From JALONO01 sp038209965 (GTDB lineage Bacteria; Bacteroidota; Bacteroidia; Cytophagales; Thermoflexibacteraceae), in contig JBBQXF010000027.1 of NCBI GenBank assembly GCA_038209965.1, positions 1 to 44,056 on the forward strand: 44,056 nt of DNA, read 5' to 3'. The position numbers were made by a program, and so were the translations under genes. The notes under the pieces were generated by a model that was given only the letters and a program-made list of their open reading frames with translations, had not been told where the DNA came from and searched no databases. Shown here piece after piece: positions 1 to 7,678 of the stretch; the first letter of the stretch is position 1, and each line of letters opens with the position of its first letter.

Positions 1-288
1 ACCGTTGCCGTTGATGGTAACGTCGGGACCCACGCCCGCAAAACTGTTGGTGATAGCCGGCAAACCGTTACCGCCGCCAATGTTAGGGTTGACAATCGTG
101 TTATTGACCGCAGTTAAATTATAGGTGCCATTGGTAGCCAAATTAATCACATCGGCTTCCGTATTTCCATTGGCGGTGTTGATGGCAGCAATGAGGGCGG
201 CAACATCTCCGTTGGCAATGTTGAAAACGGCAGCTTGAGCACCAGACAGACAAGTTATCAAGCCGAACAGTAGAAGTATTTTTTTCAT
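1..288 (-). CDS. N-terminus of a secreted beta-helix-type surface protein (runs off left edge)
   Basis: The reading frame starts at the ATG at 288 and stays open for 96 codons to base 1, so only the N-terminus is present. Residues 1-19 (MKKILLLFGLITCLSGAQA) are a clear signal peptide with an Ala-x-Ala cleavage site. What follows contains the segments ALIAAINTANGNTEADVINL and GPDVTINGNG. This is the pattern at the start of large bacterial right-handed beta-helix or polymorphic outer-membrane-type repeat proteins: a short helix, then 'I.L..GTY.LT', then 'ITI.G.G'. In Bacteroidota such proteins are often large, exported and end in a sorting domain, but that end is outside the window. Family assignment is by recognition of the N-terminal pattern; function is unknown. 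Confidence 0.75.
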   Translation of the reverse strand, partial: MKKILLLFGLITCLSGAQAAVFNIANGDVAALIAAINTANGNTEADVINLATNGTYNLTAVNNTIVNPNIGGGNGLPAITNSFAGVGPDVTINGNG

Positions 289-883
289 TTTGTTGAGAAT
301 TATTTGTGGATTTGGGTCTAAGTGAAAATAATTTAAGCCATTGACCAAACTTATTGTGTTGATTTTTAATACACTATTTATCCATTCAATGGAATTTCCA
401 AGTTGTTTTGGGTGTGAAAAACCAGTTGTACTGGGGACCATTTTAGGCTTAACGGAAAATGGGTATGATTATTTTAAGATGAAATTGAAGTTTGTACTTT
501 GTTAGTAGCACAAATCATGCAAAAAAAGCGAAAAGACAACTGGGCAGCGCCAGGTTGGTGATATTGGCGACTGGGTGCAACTTTCTGGTGGGTGGGATCT
601 GGTTCCAGACCAAGATTGGCCAACCCGAACTGGTTGGTAAGCTACTGTGGCACGGGTCAGTCCCAGACAAGGCAGGGCTTTAGGTATGTACTAAATGGTA
701 TGAATCGGTAGTAAAGCCCGGTTAGAGCCATTGATTATTTGATGGAAGCATTGCTTGGCGGCTCTTGCCCGACCACGGGCTTGGGCAGCAAGCACCCGTT
801 TATGGCCATCTCCGGCCCATTGGACAGTGGTAAACTTTATTCACGCAGCTAAACTAGACTTGAGCCCGGCTTTGGCCAACCAA
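289..883. other. Intergenic stretch, no gene recognised
   Basis: Nearly 600 bases between two minus-strand genes. The first 150 bases are AT-rich and hold the promoter-like box at 346-353. The rest (about 530-880) is more GC-rich, but its open frames are short and match nothing I recognise. One imperfectly placed inverted repeat is visible: GGGCTTTA at 675-682 and TAAAGCCC at 712-719. The GC-rich part could be a decayed gene. Confidence 0.5.
346..353 (-). promoter_or_regulatory. -7 promoter box for the beta-helix gene
   Basis: On the minus strand this reads TAAGTTTG, a full match to the Bacteroidota TAnnTTTG box, 57 bases upstream of the ATG at 288. No good TTG box is seen 17-21 bases further upstream, so the call rests on the -7 element alone. 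Confidence 0.35.
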
Positions 884-1627
884 TCATTGGGCTACGCCAT
901 AACAGCGATCGAACTGCCCGCCGGCCCGCAAACAGGCGATTAGTTGGAGGATGCCCCGCTGTCCCCGCGTACCATACCAGCGTCCTACTTCATGCTGAGC
1001 GGTGAGGTAGTGGAGATAGACAGTGTGGGGGTTGCCAAAAAAACTTTTCGGATCGGTCAATCCACGCAGGGGAGGCGCATAAGTGCCGTTGATGGTCATG
1101 GCGGCCCATTCGGCCTCCGCTCCGGGAAATCGATAATCGATCTGCATGGCCAGCCCTTCGTCAAACCACGTGGGGACATGAAAGGTGCGGTAGTACCAGC
1201 CCAAGCGATCCAGCAGTTCCGCATGGACCATCTCGTGGGCCAGCACATCAACGTTCAGGCCGCGCCCATCCAATACAATGTAGCCGCCCAACGGTGAGAG
1301 GTGGGTCATCCCGGTTTGGGCTCTTTCACTGCCAAAATAGTTGATTGTGTGGCTGTCGGTGCCCGCAATGACTACCGGGTCAGATTGGAGGGAACCAAAA
1401 AAATCAATTACCCGCTTTTTGGCCAATGTGTGGTTGCGCAACAACGCTTGCCGCTCGGGCTGGGTCATGCTGGGGTGTACGTACAAGCGCGGGCCAATCT
1501 GATCCATGGTATGCCAATCGACAACCAGACAACGGATAAAACCGGCATAAAGCCAGCCATAGGTCATTCCCCCTGCGGTTATGCCAAAAATTGCCCCTAA
1601 TGTCAATAATCGGAACCAACGCTTCAT
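884..1627 (-). CDS. Membrane-anchored peptidase-MA-like (gluzincin-type HExxH) protein
   Basis: A 247-residue protein. Residues 5-30 form one hydrophobic segment (signal anchor or uncleaved signal). The rest should lie outside the cytoplasmic membrane. It has a zinc-protease signature, HEMVH at residues 131-135, followed about 20 residues later by WFDEGLA (154-160), whose Glu157 is placed like the third zinc ligand of peptidase-MA/M1-like gluzincins. These residues are read directly; proteolytic activity is inferred. The chain ends soon after the helical part that follows the motif. It is isolated from its neighbours by more than 300 bases on each side, so there is no operon context, and the substrate is unknown. 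Confidence 0.7.
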   Translation of the reverse strand: MKRWFRLLTLGAIFGITAGGMTYGWLYAGFIRCLVVDWHTMDQIGPRLYVHPSMTQPERQALLRNHTLAKKRVIDFFGSLQSDPVVIAGTDSHTINYFGSERAQTGMTHLSPLGGYIVLDGRGLNVDVLAHEMVHAELLDRLGWYYRTFHVPTWFDEGLAMQIDYRFPGAEAEWAAMTINGTYAPPLRGLTDPKSFFGNPHTVYLHYLTAQHEVGRWYGTRGQRGILQLIACLRAGGQFDRCYGVAQ

Positions 1628-1950
1628 AAGGCAGAAATTGGGGAGAACAAATCATTTTAGAAACCAATCAAGCACATTTGTGGTTGTTTCTGACCGTATT
1701 GGGCTGGTTACCGGAAAAAATCGGGAGAAGAAAGCCCATTGTTGACTTGGCCAAACACACTGCCATTTCGCAAAGACCCACTGCGACAATCGTCATCGGA
1801 CTGATGGGCTAGGATTAATGTAATTTGGGCGATAAATAAGGCCGGTTTTCTTGATTTTCAATGACTCATTTCTCTGGCAGTAGCAAGTCCATCTGGTTTG
1901 TGTACCCATGTAGCGGTCTTCTGACCACTGCCCTGACAGTCGTGCCAATC
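1628..1950. other. Intergenic stretch, no gene recognised
   Basis: About 320 bases between two minus-strand genes. No coding frame, RNA gene or strong hairpin was recognised on either strand. Confidence 0.5.
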
Positions 1951-2895
1951 TTAGTCTCCCACTGGCAGCACTTCAGAAAATTCAATATCATTGATTTTTT
2001 TGCCAAAAATAGCAAAAAACTGACCGCTATCCGTTTTTTCAATGCGTAACCGGAAGTCGCGGGTCATGTCGTAATAGTCCCACATGATCACGCGCATGGG
2101 TTTATTGCCCAAGGCAGCGTTGAACATGGTTCCTTCCAGACGGTTATCGCGGTACATGGTAAAATCGGCGTACTGCATCACATTGGGCGGGGCAGCATTG
2201 AGGGTGACATACTCATCAAAATTTTTGTCAAGCATGTACAAATTGACAATGTTGCTGATATGGCAATACACCAGTGCCGATTCCCGGCGCACGGACAGGT
2301 AGATGAGATCGTTGTCATTGTTGAGTTTGAACTCTCGCTCCGAAAGGCCATCATTCCAATCAAATTGGATCCGGTTCACCACTTTCCACGTTTTCAGGCC
2401 ATAATCAACCAAAAAACTGATGTTCAAATTTTCAATTGTGAGCTTGCTGGGGTCATACTCGGTCGAGTGGACTTCGCGGGGCTTCACCGTGGTGGACTGG
2501 GTCAAGCCTTGCCGGGCCTTGCCCCGGTTCAGACTGGGACTATTGCCCGTTTCCCGCTCATATTTGGTCATCACTTTGCGCAGGCACTCATCAGCAATTT
2601 CCTTGTTGCGGCTTTCGATCATGCCCGGAATGCGAAACAGATCAATAAACCACCAAATTCCAAAACCACCCAGTGAAAACCAAAAAAGCAATTGCAAAAG
2701 TATTTTATCCACGTACAAATATTGGATGGGGAGCATGAAATGCAGAATATAGGGAATTATCACCGTTTTCATCCGCTGGGTGTATTCCCGCACAAAATCT
2801 TTCTGATATTCGTCAGGCAGCACCGCCAGTTGGCTACTGACCGCAAAAGGGAGTTGGCGCTCTATTTGGAAAGGGACGACTGCGCTGGTGGCCAT
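1951..2895 (-). CDS. TM2-domain / DUF4178-like membrane protein
   Basis: I place the start at the ATG at 2895 (MATSAVV...); an in-frame start 30 bases earlier would only add an unlikely Phe-rich leader. Residues about 50-95 hold two hydrophobic segments ending in GGFGIWWFIDLFRIP, which matches the second helix and 'IDL' end of the TM2 domain. A basic, low-complexity linker follows. The C-terminal 160 residues (VDYGLKTWKVVNRIQFDW ... near the end EFSEVLP) resemble the DUF4178 module, which in Bacteroidota is found joined to TM2. The module's job is unknown. It probably sits in the inner membrane with the C-terminal module in the cytoplasm. Confidence 0.65.
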   Translation of the reverse strand: MATSAVVPFQIERQLPFAVSSQLAVLPDEYQKDFVREYTQRMKTVIIPYILHFMLPIQYLYVDKILLQLLFWFSLGGFGIWWFIDLFRIPGMIESRNKEIADECLRKVMTKYERETGNSPSLNRGKARQGLTQSTTVKPREVHSTEYDPSKLTIENLNISFLVDYGLKTWKVVNRIQFDWNDGLSEREFKLNNDNDLIYLSVRRESALVYCHISNIVNLYMLDKNFDEYVTLNAAPPNVMQYADFTMYRDNRLEGTMFNAALGNKPMRVIMWDYYDMTRDFRLRIEKTDSGQFFAIFGKKINDIEFSEVLPVGD

Positions 2896-2993
2896 GAAAA
2901 AAAATAAAATGTTAGATCTGTGCAAATATAACCAAAACTCACCAAGTGTAATCGTATAAAATCACTGTGGCTCAAAAATCAGCTGCGGTGAAA

Positions 2994-5657
2994 CTAGTTG
3001 GCAACGATGACCAGCTCGGTGCGGCGGTTCTTGGCCCTGCCTGCCTCCGAAGCATTACTGGCCACGGGTTGGATGGCCCCAAATCCCTGCGCCCGGATTC
3101 GGTATGGCTCTACCCCGCGCCCCACCAACAGATCGCGCACTAGCTCGGCCCGTCGCTGGGACAGCAGTTCGTTTTGCTTTTCGGGGCCAATGTTATCGGT
3201 ATGCCCCCGGATCTCAATTTCCGCAAACGGATAATCAGCCAAAAATTGGATGATTTGATCCAATTCCACTTCATTTTTTTGCTCGATGTCCGTTTTACCG
3301 GTCATAAAATAAATTTCCATCACCCTCGTATCGCCGAGTTTGGGTGGATGCTGGTACTTGGCCGCCGCCGGCCGGCCGGCCGGGGCTGGTTCAATGGCAA
3401 AGAGATCGGCGCCGGGGCCTTCGCCAAAAGTTTCCACCAAGGCCATCAGCCCGCCCTCGGCCAATTCCCGGGAAAGGCCATAAGCCGATGGGGAGAAACT
3501 CAACTGGTAAAATTGGTGCATCCGGCGGCTAATGTCGGAAAATATGCGCGGAAAATCTTTTTCGGTCAGGGCATAGTAGTATTCCCCGTCGGTAATATGG
3601 GCAAGTTTGCTCAGGTATTCGTCATTTACCTTTTCCCCAAAGCCAACGGTATAAATTCGAATGCCTTTTTTGAGCACTTTGGTCAATACATCGATTTCGC
3701 TCAAATACGATTTCTCATTGCTGCCATCCGATACAATGACCAAGGCGCGCTGCATCAATTGGGGCAATTTGTCCAATTGGCTCACGGCGGCACTGATGGC
3801 GTCGTTCAGGGCGGCCCCAGGCTCGGCGGAGATGCTGTCCAAGTTTTGGAGCTGCAAGAGCAGGGTGCGCCGGTCTTTGCTCAGCGGGGCAAAAACTTGG
3901 GAATTGCGCACATACTTGAGCATGGCCACTGCGTCATACTCACGCTTTGCATTCACGAATTGGGCAAAAGCCCGGACAATGGCCGCTGGCCGGATGGGGC
4001 CTTGGGCGGCGTTGTGATCGGCCAGCAGGGCGAAAGCGCAGGGCACGCTGTCGGCGAGGCCCATTTCCCGCAAAGTAAAATCGGTGATGGGCAGCGCCTG
4101 GCGCGAATGGACGGGCACGGCGGCAAGTTTGTTCCATACCTGTCGCCAGTCTTTGGCAGCCGCTCCGGTAAAAAAATTGCCTTGCGCATCGGTGAGGTGG
4201 ACATTGACATAAAACATCCGATTTTTGATAATAAAATTGCGCAAATGTAGCTTGCGCAAGCTCTGGCTGTTGATGTGCTCCTCAATGGGCCGATTTTGCT
4301 GGATAATTTGATTTTTGTAGGCCGCCCCTTCGGCTGGCGAGAGCAATTCGGAACGCTGGGAAATCAAGGCGGCGGCCGAGGGGGCGGGTAGTTGGCGAGT
4401 GAAATACTGGGCGGTGGGGAGCGTTTTGTCGGCCCCGGGCTTGAGCAGATCAGCCAAAAAGATGCTCCCAGTGTTCCCGTCCTGATCGCACACCACCACC
4501 CGGTCGGGCCGCAGGCAAAGCAGGGTGGTGGACGGATAGCGAAACACTTGACCGGTGAACGCGGAACGGAGCGCCAGTTCTTGGCCCGCTACTTGGCTGA
4601 TGGCCCAGTCCAGTCGCGCACTCAGGTAATGTTCCGGTTCGCCCAGTTGGGCAGCCAGTGGCGGGAACTGAACAAACTGGACAAAGGATCCATCGGCCAT
4701 ATCAATGGCCGCAAAACGGGTCCCAAACTTGGCCACGAACAGGGAATCGCTCTGCCATTGCCACGCTTGGCCATTGCTCTTTGATTCACCGTTCTCATAG
4801 TTGAACACCCACTTGCGCTGGCCCAAATGTAGGACCCGGACCTGATTGGGATCATTGGTCACCACGGCGGCAAAGGCCGCGCCGGGCGAAAGGGTTACTT
4901 GGGCATTGGCCGGAACGAGGTTGTCCAGCACAAGTGCGCGGGGGGCCCGCAAATCGGGCAATAAATAACGGTTAACGGAAGTGCCCTGTTCGGATTGTAC
5001 CAACGTCACGAGCTGGTTGGACTGGGGCAGATAGCGCAACTGGTTGGCTTCTATCTGCCCCAGGGGGCGGGTGTCGCCCGTTTGCCAGAAATGCCATGAC
5101 CCGGCCGCCGTTTGGACGGCCAAATACGAGCCCATTGCCTCTACCTTCACCGGCTGCTGGGGCAAGTGCTTGTAAATCAGCAACTTTTTCTTGGGGGAAA
5201 ATTGGTAAACCCGCATTTCATCGGCCAGTAATATTACCAGTGCATCGCCCGAAGTAATGGCTTGCACAATCGGGCTGTGCAGGCTGATCTCGTGTAATAT
5301 TTTACCAGTTTGTGCCTGACAAACCGTAATCCGGTGATTGCTCTGTAAAAACAGCCAGTCGTTCCCTTCGTTAAAAGCGATATATTCTACCGGATCCCGA
5401 TCGGCCAGCACGACTTCATGCAGTTGGAGGCCCAAACTCGGGTTGTAAATATGCATTACGTTCCTCAACTCACCGGGCCTGCCCGCGTGGTCACCAGCCA
5501 GTGGTTTACAATAGTTCACTGCCAACAAATGGCCGTCGTGGCTATTGGCAAAGGCCGAGAGCTTGACCGTGTGCCCCGAAGCGAAACTAACAAAAGGGAG
5601 AAGGATCAAGCAAAGTAGTGAGTGGGGCATCATTTTGTTTTTTACAAAATTAAGCAT
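2994..5657 (-). CDS. Exported beta-propeller / vWA-like / OmpA C-terminal fusion protein
   Basis: An 887-residue protein with a signal peptide (residues 1-28, ending FVSFASG). The first ATG is kept because only it gives the basic n-region (KNK). Residues about 30-430 look like a WD40/PQQ-type propeller of repeated 'lap.g..l......gs.v' strands. Residues about 540-730 are a von Willebrand A-like domain: YDAVAMLKYV, then LVIVSDGSNE. Residues about 783-887 are an OmpA/MotB peptidoglycan-binding domain with the conserved IEIRGHTDN and NRRTELVI. The MIDAS metal site of the vWA domain is degenerate: the DxSxS position reads DHNAA (from Asp547), and the usual Thr region reads GAALND. The role is inferred to be anchoring to peptidoglycan with a protein-binding periplasmic part; no enzyme function is suggested. 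Confidence 0.85.
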   Translation of the reverse strand: MLNFVKNKMMPHSLLCLILLPFVSFASGHTVKLSAFANSHDGHLLAVNYCKPLAGDHAGRPGELRNVMHIYNPSLGLQLHEVVLADRDPVEYIAFNEGNDWLFLQSNHRITVCQAQTGKILHEISLHSPIVQAITSGDALVILLADEMRVYQFSPKKKLLIYKHLPQQPVKVEAMGSYLAVQTAAGSWHFWQTGDTRPLGQIEANQLRYLPQSNQLVTLVQSEQGTSVNRYLLPDLRAPRALVLDNLVPANAQVTLSPGAAFAAVVTNDPNQVRVLHLGQRKWVFNYENGESKSNGQAWQWQSDSLFVAKFGTRFAAIDMADGSFVQFVQFPPLAAQLGEPEHYLSARLDWAISQVAGQELALRSAFTGQVFRYPSTTLLCLRPDRVVVCDQDGNTGSIFLADLLKPGADKTLPTAQYFTRQLPAPSAAALISQRSELLSPAEGAAYKNQIIQQNRPIEEHINSQSLRKLHLRNFIIKNRMFYVNVHLTDAQGNFFTGAAAKDWRQVWNKLAAVPVHSRQALPITDFTLREMGLADSVPCAFALLADHNAAQGPIRPAAIVRAFAQFVNAKREYDAVAMLKYVRNSQVFAPLSKDRRTLLLQLQNLDSISAEPGAALNDAISAAVSQLDKLPQLMQRALVIVSDGSNEKSYLSEIDVLTKVLKKGIRIYTVGFGEKVNDEYLSKLAHITDGEYYYALTEKDFPRIFSDISRRMHQFYQLSFSPSAYGLSRELAEGGLMALVETFGEGPGADLFAIEPAPAGRPAAAKYQHPPKLGDTRVMEIYFMTGKTDIEQKNEVELDQIIQFLADYPFAEIEIRGHTDNIGPEKQNELLSQRRAELVRDLLVGRGVEPYRIRAQGFGAIQPVASNASEAGRAKNRRTELVIVAN

Positions 5658-5730
5658 CTTCCACTCATTTTTTTTCTCTATGATCGCCCTGAAATCACCT
5701 AGCTAAGAAAAGACCCGCTATTGTACTATT

Positions 5731-6549
5731 TTATGGAAGGGCGGCCAGTTCCTTCTGTTCGCGGACGCGCAAAGGCTGGCCATTTATATCCCTGATGAGT
5801 TGTCCTTGTTCATTGCGCAGTTCATAGTCCCGGGTCAATTGCATTATTTGAAGATTTAGTTGAACGATAGTCCAAACGATTGCTTCGCCCGGTGTGTCAT
5901 TGGCCGCATTGCGGGCGATGCTCAGCCGGGTGTCGTTTTCCAATAGCCGCCAAGTACCCTGTGTTTGTTGGGCTGACCCTGGGCAGATACTGGCGCCCTC
6001 GTCGCTAATGTAGGCATTGCCCTTGAAAAAAATATCAATATCATCTTTTGCGCAAGCAGTAACAAAGCCTGGGGTGATACCGATAGAGGAAATCAACGCA
6101 CTGGTATAACTGACTGTTCGCCAACGCTTTCCCCCAGTGGCCACCAAGCGGTTGGTCTGGTTGCTGGAAATTACCACAAAAATCCGGTTGACGAAAAAAG
6201 AGCCCACCGATTTCACGTCGGTCGAGATCCGGCCGGCCCAGTTGGTAGTGTCACCCTTGACCACATCCAAAAAGTAAGATCCATCGGCCAGCCCAGCAAA
6301 CCGCACTACTCCTGTCCGATCGGTCGCTGAGGCTTCTTTCACTGGGGAGCGGCCCGATTGCCAGTCTTCGCGATTGGCATAAATGCTCACTTGGGCATCC
6401 TGCACTTCCTCGCCCAAGCTACTGATTACATAAATCTCCAACACTGCGGTGTCTTGGCCTTCGCCGCAAGCCAGCAAGCTGCCCAAGGCCAGCAAAATGA
6501 ACCAGTTTCGCGCCAATGCACCAGGGAATCGTCTCAGGTAAAAAATCAT
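5731..6549 (-). CDS. Lipoprotein with a carboxypeptidase-regulatory-like domain, function unknown
   Basis: A 272-residue protein. Residues 15-28 are hydrophobic and end in the lipobox SLLAC, with Cys28 as the predicted lipidated residue. Residues about 35-110 look like a small beta-sandwich of the CarboxypepD_reg/Cna-B kind (LEIYVISSLGEEVQDAQVSI, then GVVRFAGLADGSYFLDV). The second half (GTWRLLENDTRLSI..., IVQLNLQIMQLTRDYELRN) resembles lipocalin-like domains of Bacteroidota lipoproteins. It lies 73 bases upstream of the OmpA fusion gene on the same strand and may be transcribed with it. I do not recognise a specific function. Confidence 0.7.
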   Translation of the reverse strand: MIFYLRRFPGALARNWFILLALGSLLACGEGQDTAVLEIYVISSLGEEVQDAQVSIYANREDWQSGRSPVKEASATDRTGVVRFAGLADGSYFLDVVKGDTTNWAGRISTDVKSVGSFFVNRIFVVISSNQTNRLVATGGKRWRTVSYTSALISSIGITPGFVTACAKDDIDIFFKGNAYISDEGASICPGSAQQTQGTWRLLENDTRLSIARNAANDTPGEAIVWTIVQLNLQIMQLTRDYELRNEQGQLIRDINGQPLRVREQKELAALP

Positions 6550-6598
6550 AACTCAAAAATACACGATTTTTTAGAAGGAGCGAGGGGAAAGCCAAAGC

Positions 6599-6622
6599 AA
6601 AAAAAAACCGGCACTAGGCCGG
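6599..6622 (-). terminator. Rho-independent terminator after the 43-residue lipoprotein
   Basis: On the minus strand the stem CCGGC / GCCGG (5 bp, loop CTAGT) is followed directly by nine T residues. It lies 23 bases past the stop of the small lipoprotein gene and before the next gene at 6549, so it separates two transcripts. Confidence 0.8.
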
Positions 6623-6645
6623 GAGTTGATTAGTTGTTCGGTCGA

Positions 6646-6777
6646 CTAACGATTTTGCCCCGGGAGGGCAACGGCATTTGCGCTTTTAATTTGCGCCGCA
6701 GTACTTTTTTGCTCACGATGGCAAGCCACAAAGGCCAACATGCCACCAATACAAACCGTAAGTAGTATTTTTTTCAT
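6646..6777 (-). CDS. Tiny lipoprotein (43 residues)
   Basis: ATG at 6777, TAG at 6646-6648. The protein begins MKKILLTVCIGGMLAFVAC and then has a short polar tail of about 24 residues (HREQKSTAAQ...). A basic N-terminus, a hydrophobic stretch and Cys19 preceded by F-V-A make a plausible, slightly unusual lipobox. A clear terminator follows 23 bases later, which supports it as a separately transcribed gene. The downstream flank is intergenic. No family is recognised; the tail is too short for a folded domain. Confidence 0.6.
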   Translation of the reverse strand: MKKILLTVCIGGMLAFVACHREQKSTAAQIKSANAVALPGQNR

Positions 6778-6873
6778 GATCCTAATCTGACTAGCTTGTT
6801 AGACGGAGCAAATGTAAAAGTTTTTCTGAGAAAAACAATAACTCAGCCCCAAAAGACGTTAAGCAAAACCGCA

Positions 6874-7602
6874 CTATTGGTTCAAAGCCCCAGCCGCCGC
6901 TTCGTCCACCACGGCTATGGCGTGCCCCAAGCGCTGCAAGATACTGGCGGGCACTTGCTCGGTTACTTCACCACGCAACGCCTGCTGGATAATGGCGGCC
7001 TTGCGCTCCCCACTGGCGATGAGGATGGGCAGTTTGGCCTCTTGAAAATGCCGCAGCCCCAAGGTAATGCCGCCCGTGAGCGGAGTAGCTTGTGAAAAAT
7101 ATTTCTGTCCCACTGTTACGGTAATCTCATCCAGTTCGGCCAAATGGGCATAAGTGTCAAACGAAGTGCCCGGCTCGTTGAGGGCAATGTGGCCATTGAG
7201 GCCCACCCCGACCAGCATCAGGTCCAGCCCGCCCCGGTCAGCGATCAACTGGTTCATTTGTTCGCATTCGGCGGGCAGGTCGGCGGCGGTGGCATCAAAA
7301 AAATGGTACTGGTGGGCGGGGATTTGCAGCGGGGCCAAAAAATGCTGGTTCACTATGTATTTGCAGGAACCTTCGCTGGTGCCGTCCAGCCCCAGCCACT
7401 CGTCCAGCCCGACAAACATACACTGCGAAAAGTCAACCTTGCCCGCCTGGGCATCGGCCACCAAACATTGGAACACTCCAACCGGACTGTCGCCCGAGGG
7501 CAGGCATAGCAGCGCATTGGGTTTTTGTTGCACCAAATCGACGATCAAATCGGCAGTATGCCGTGACAGGCTGGCGTAATCGGGTAAAATGTGGATTTGC
7601 AT
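6874..7602 (-). CDS. NagB/AgaI-family amino-sugar-phosphate isomerase/deaminase
   Basis: A 242-residue protein, close to the usual NagB length (about 240-265). The start is the ATG at 7602 (MQIHILPDY); an upstream in-frame ATG adds an unconserved leader. Family motifs are clear: the phosphate-binding LPSGDSP (34-40), GLDEWLGL (65-72, with the catalytic-base Asp67) and GVGLNGHIALNEPG (132-145). In classical NagB the second motif is GxDGHIAFNEP; here the Asp is Asn136, while His138 and Glu143 are kept. An Asn there is, from memory, typical of AgaI-type galactosamine-6-phosphate isomerases, so substrate may be galactosamine- rather than glucosamine-6-phosphate. It follows the GH106-like gene by 76 bases on the same strand, suggesting co-transcription and a role in glycan breakdown. 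Confidence 0.85.
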   Translation of the reverse strand: MQIHILPDYASLSRHTADLIVDLVQQKPNALLCLPSGDSPVGVFQCLVADAQAGKVDFSQCMFVGLDEWLGLDGTSEGSCKYIVNQHFLAPLQIPAHQYHFFDATAADLPAECEQMNQLIADRGGLDLMLVGVGLNGHIALNEPGTSFDTYAHLAELDEITVTVGQKYFSQATPLTGGITLGLRHFQEAKLPILIASGERKAAIIQQALRGEVTEQVPASILQRLGHAIAVVDEAAAGALNQ

Positions 7603-7678
7603 ATTGGCAAGAGTAAAAATGGATTGGGTTTTTGATCTGAACAATTTTTTTCTGTCGGTCTGTCGAGTTGCCCAACGG

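Noticed and set aside
492..943. Two short + strand frames in the first intergenic region
   Set aside because: Low-complexity, no signal peptide or family pattern, and the second overlaps the end of the minus-strand HExxH gene.
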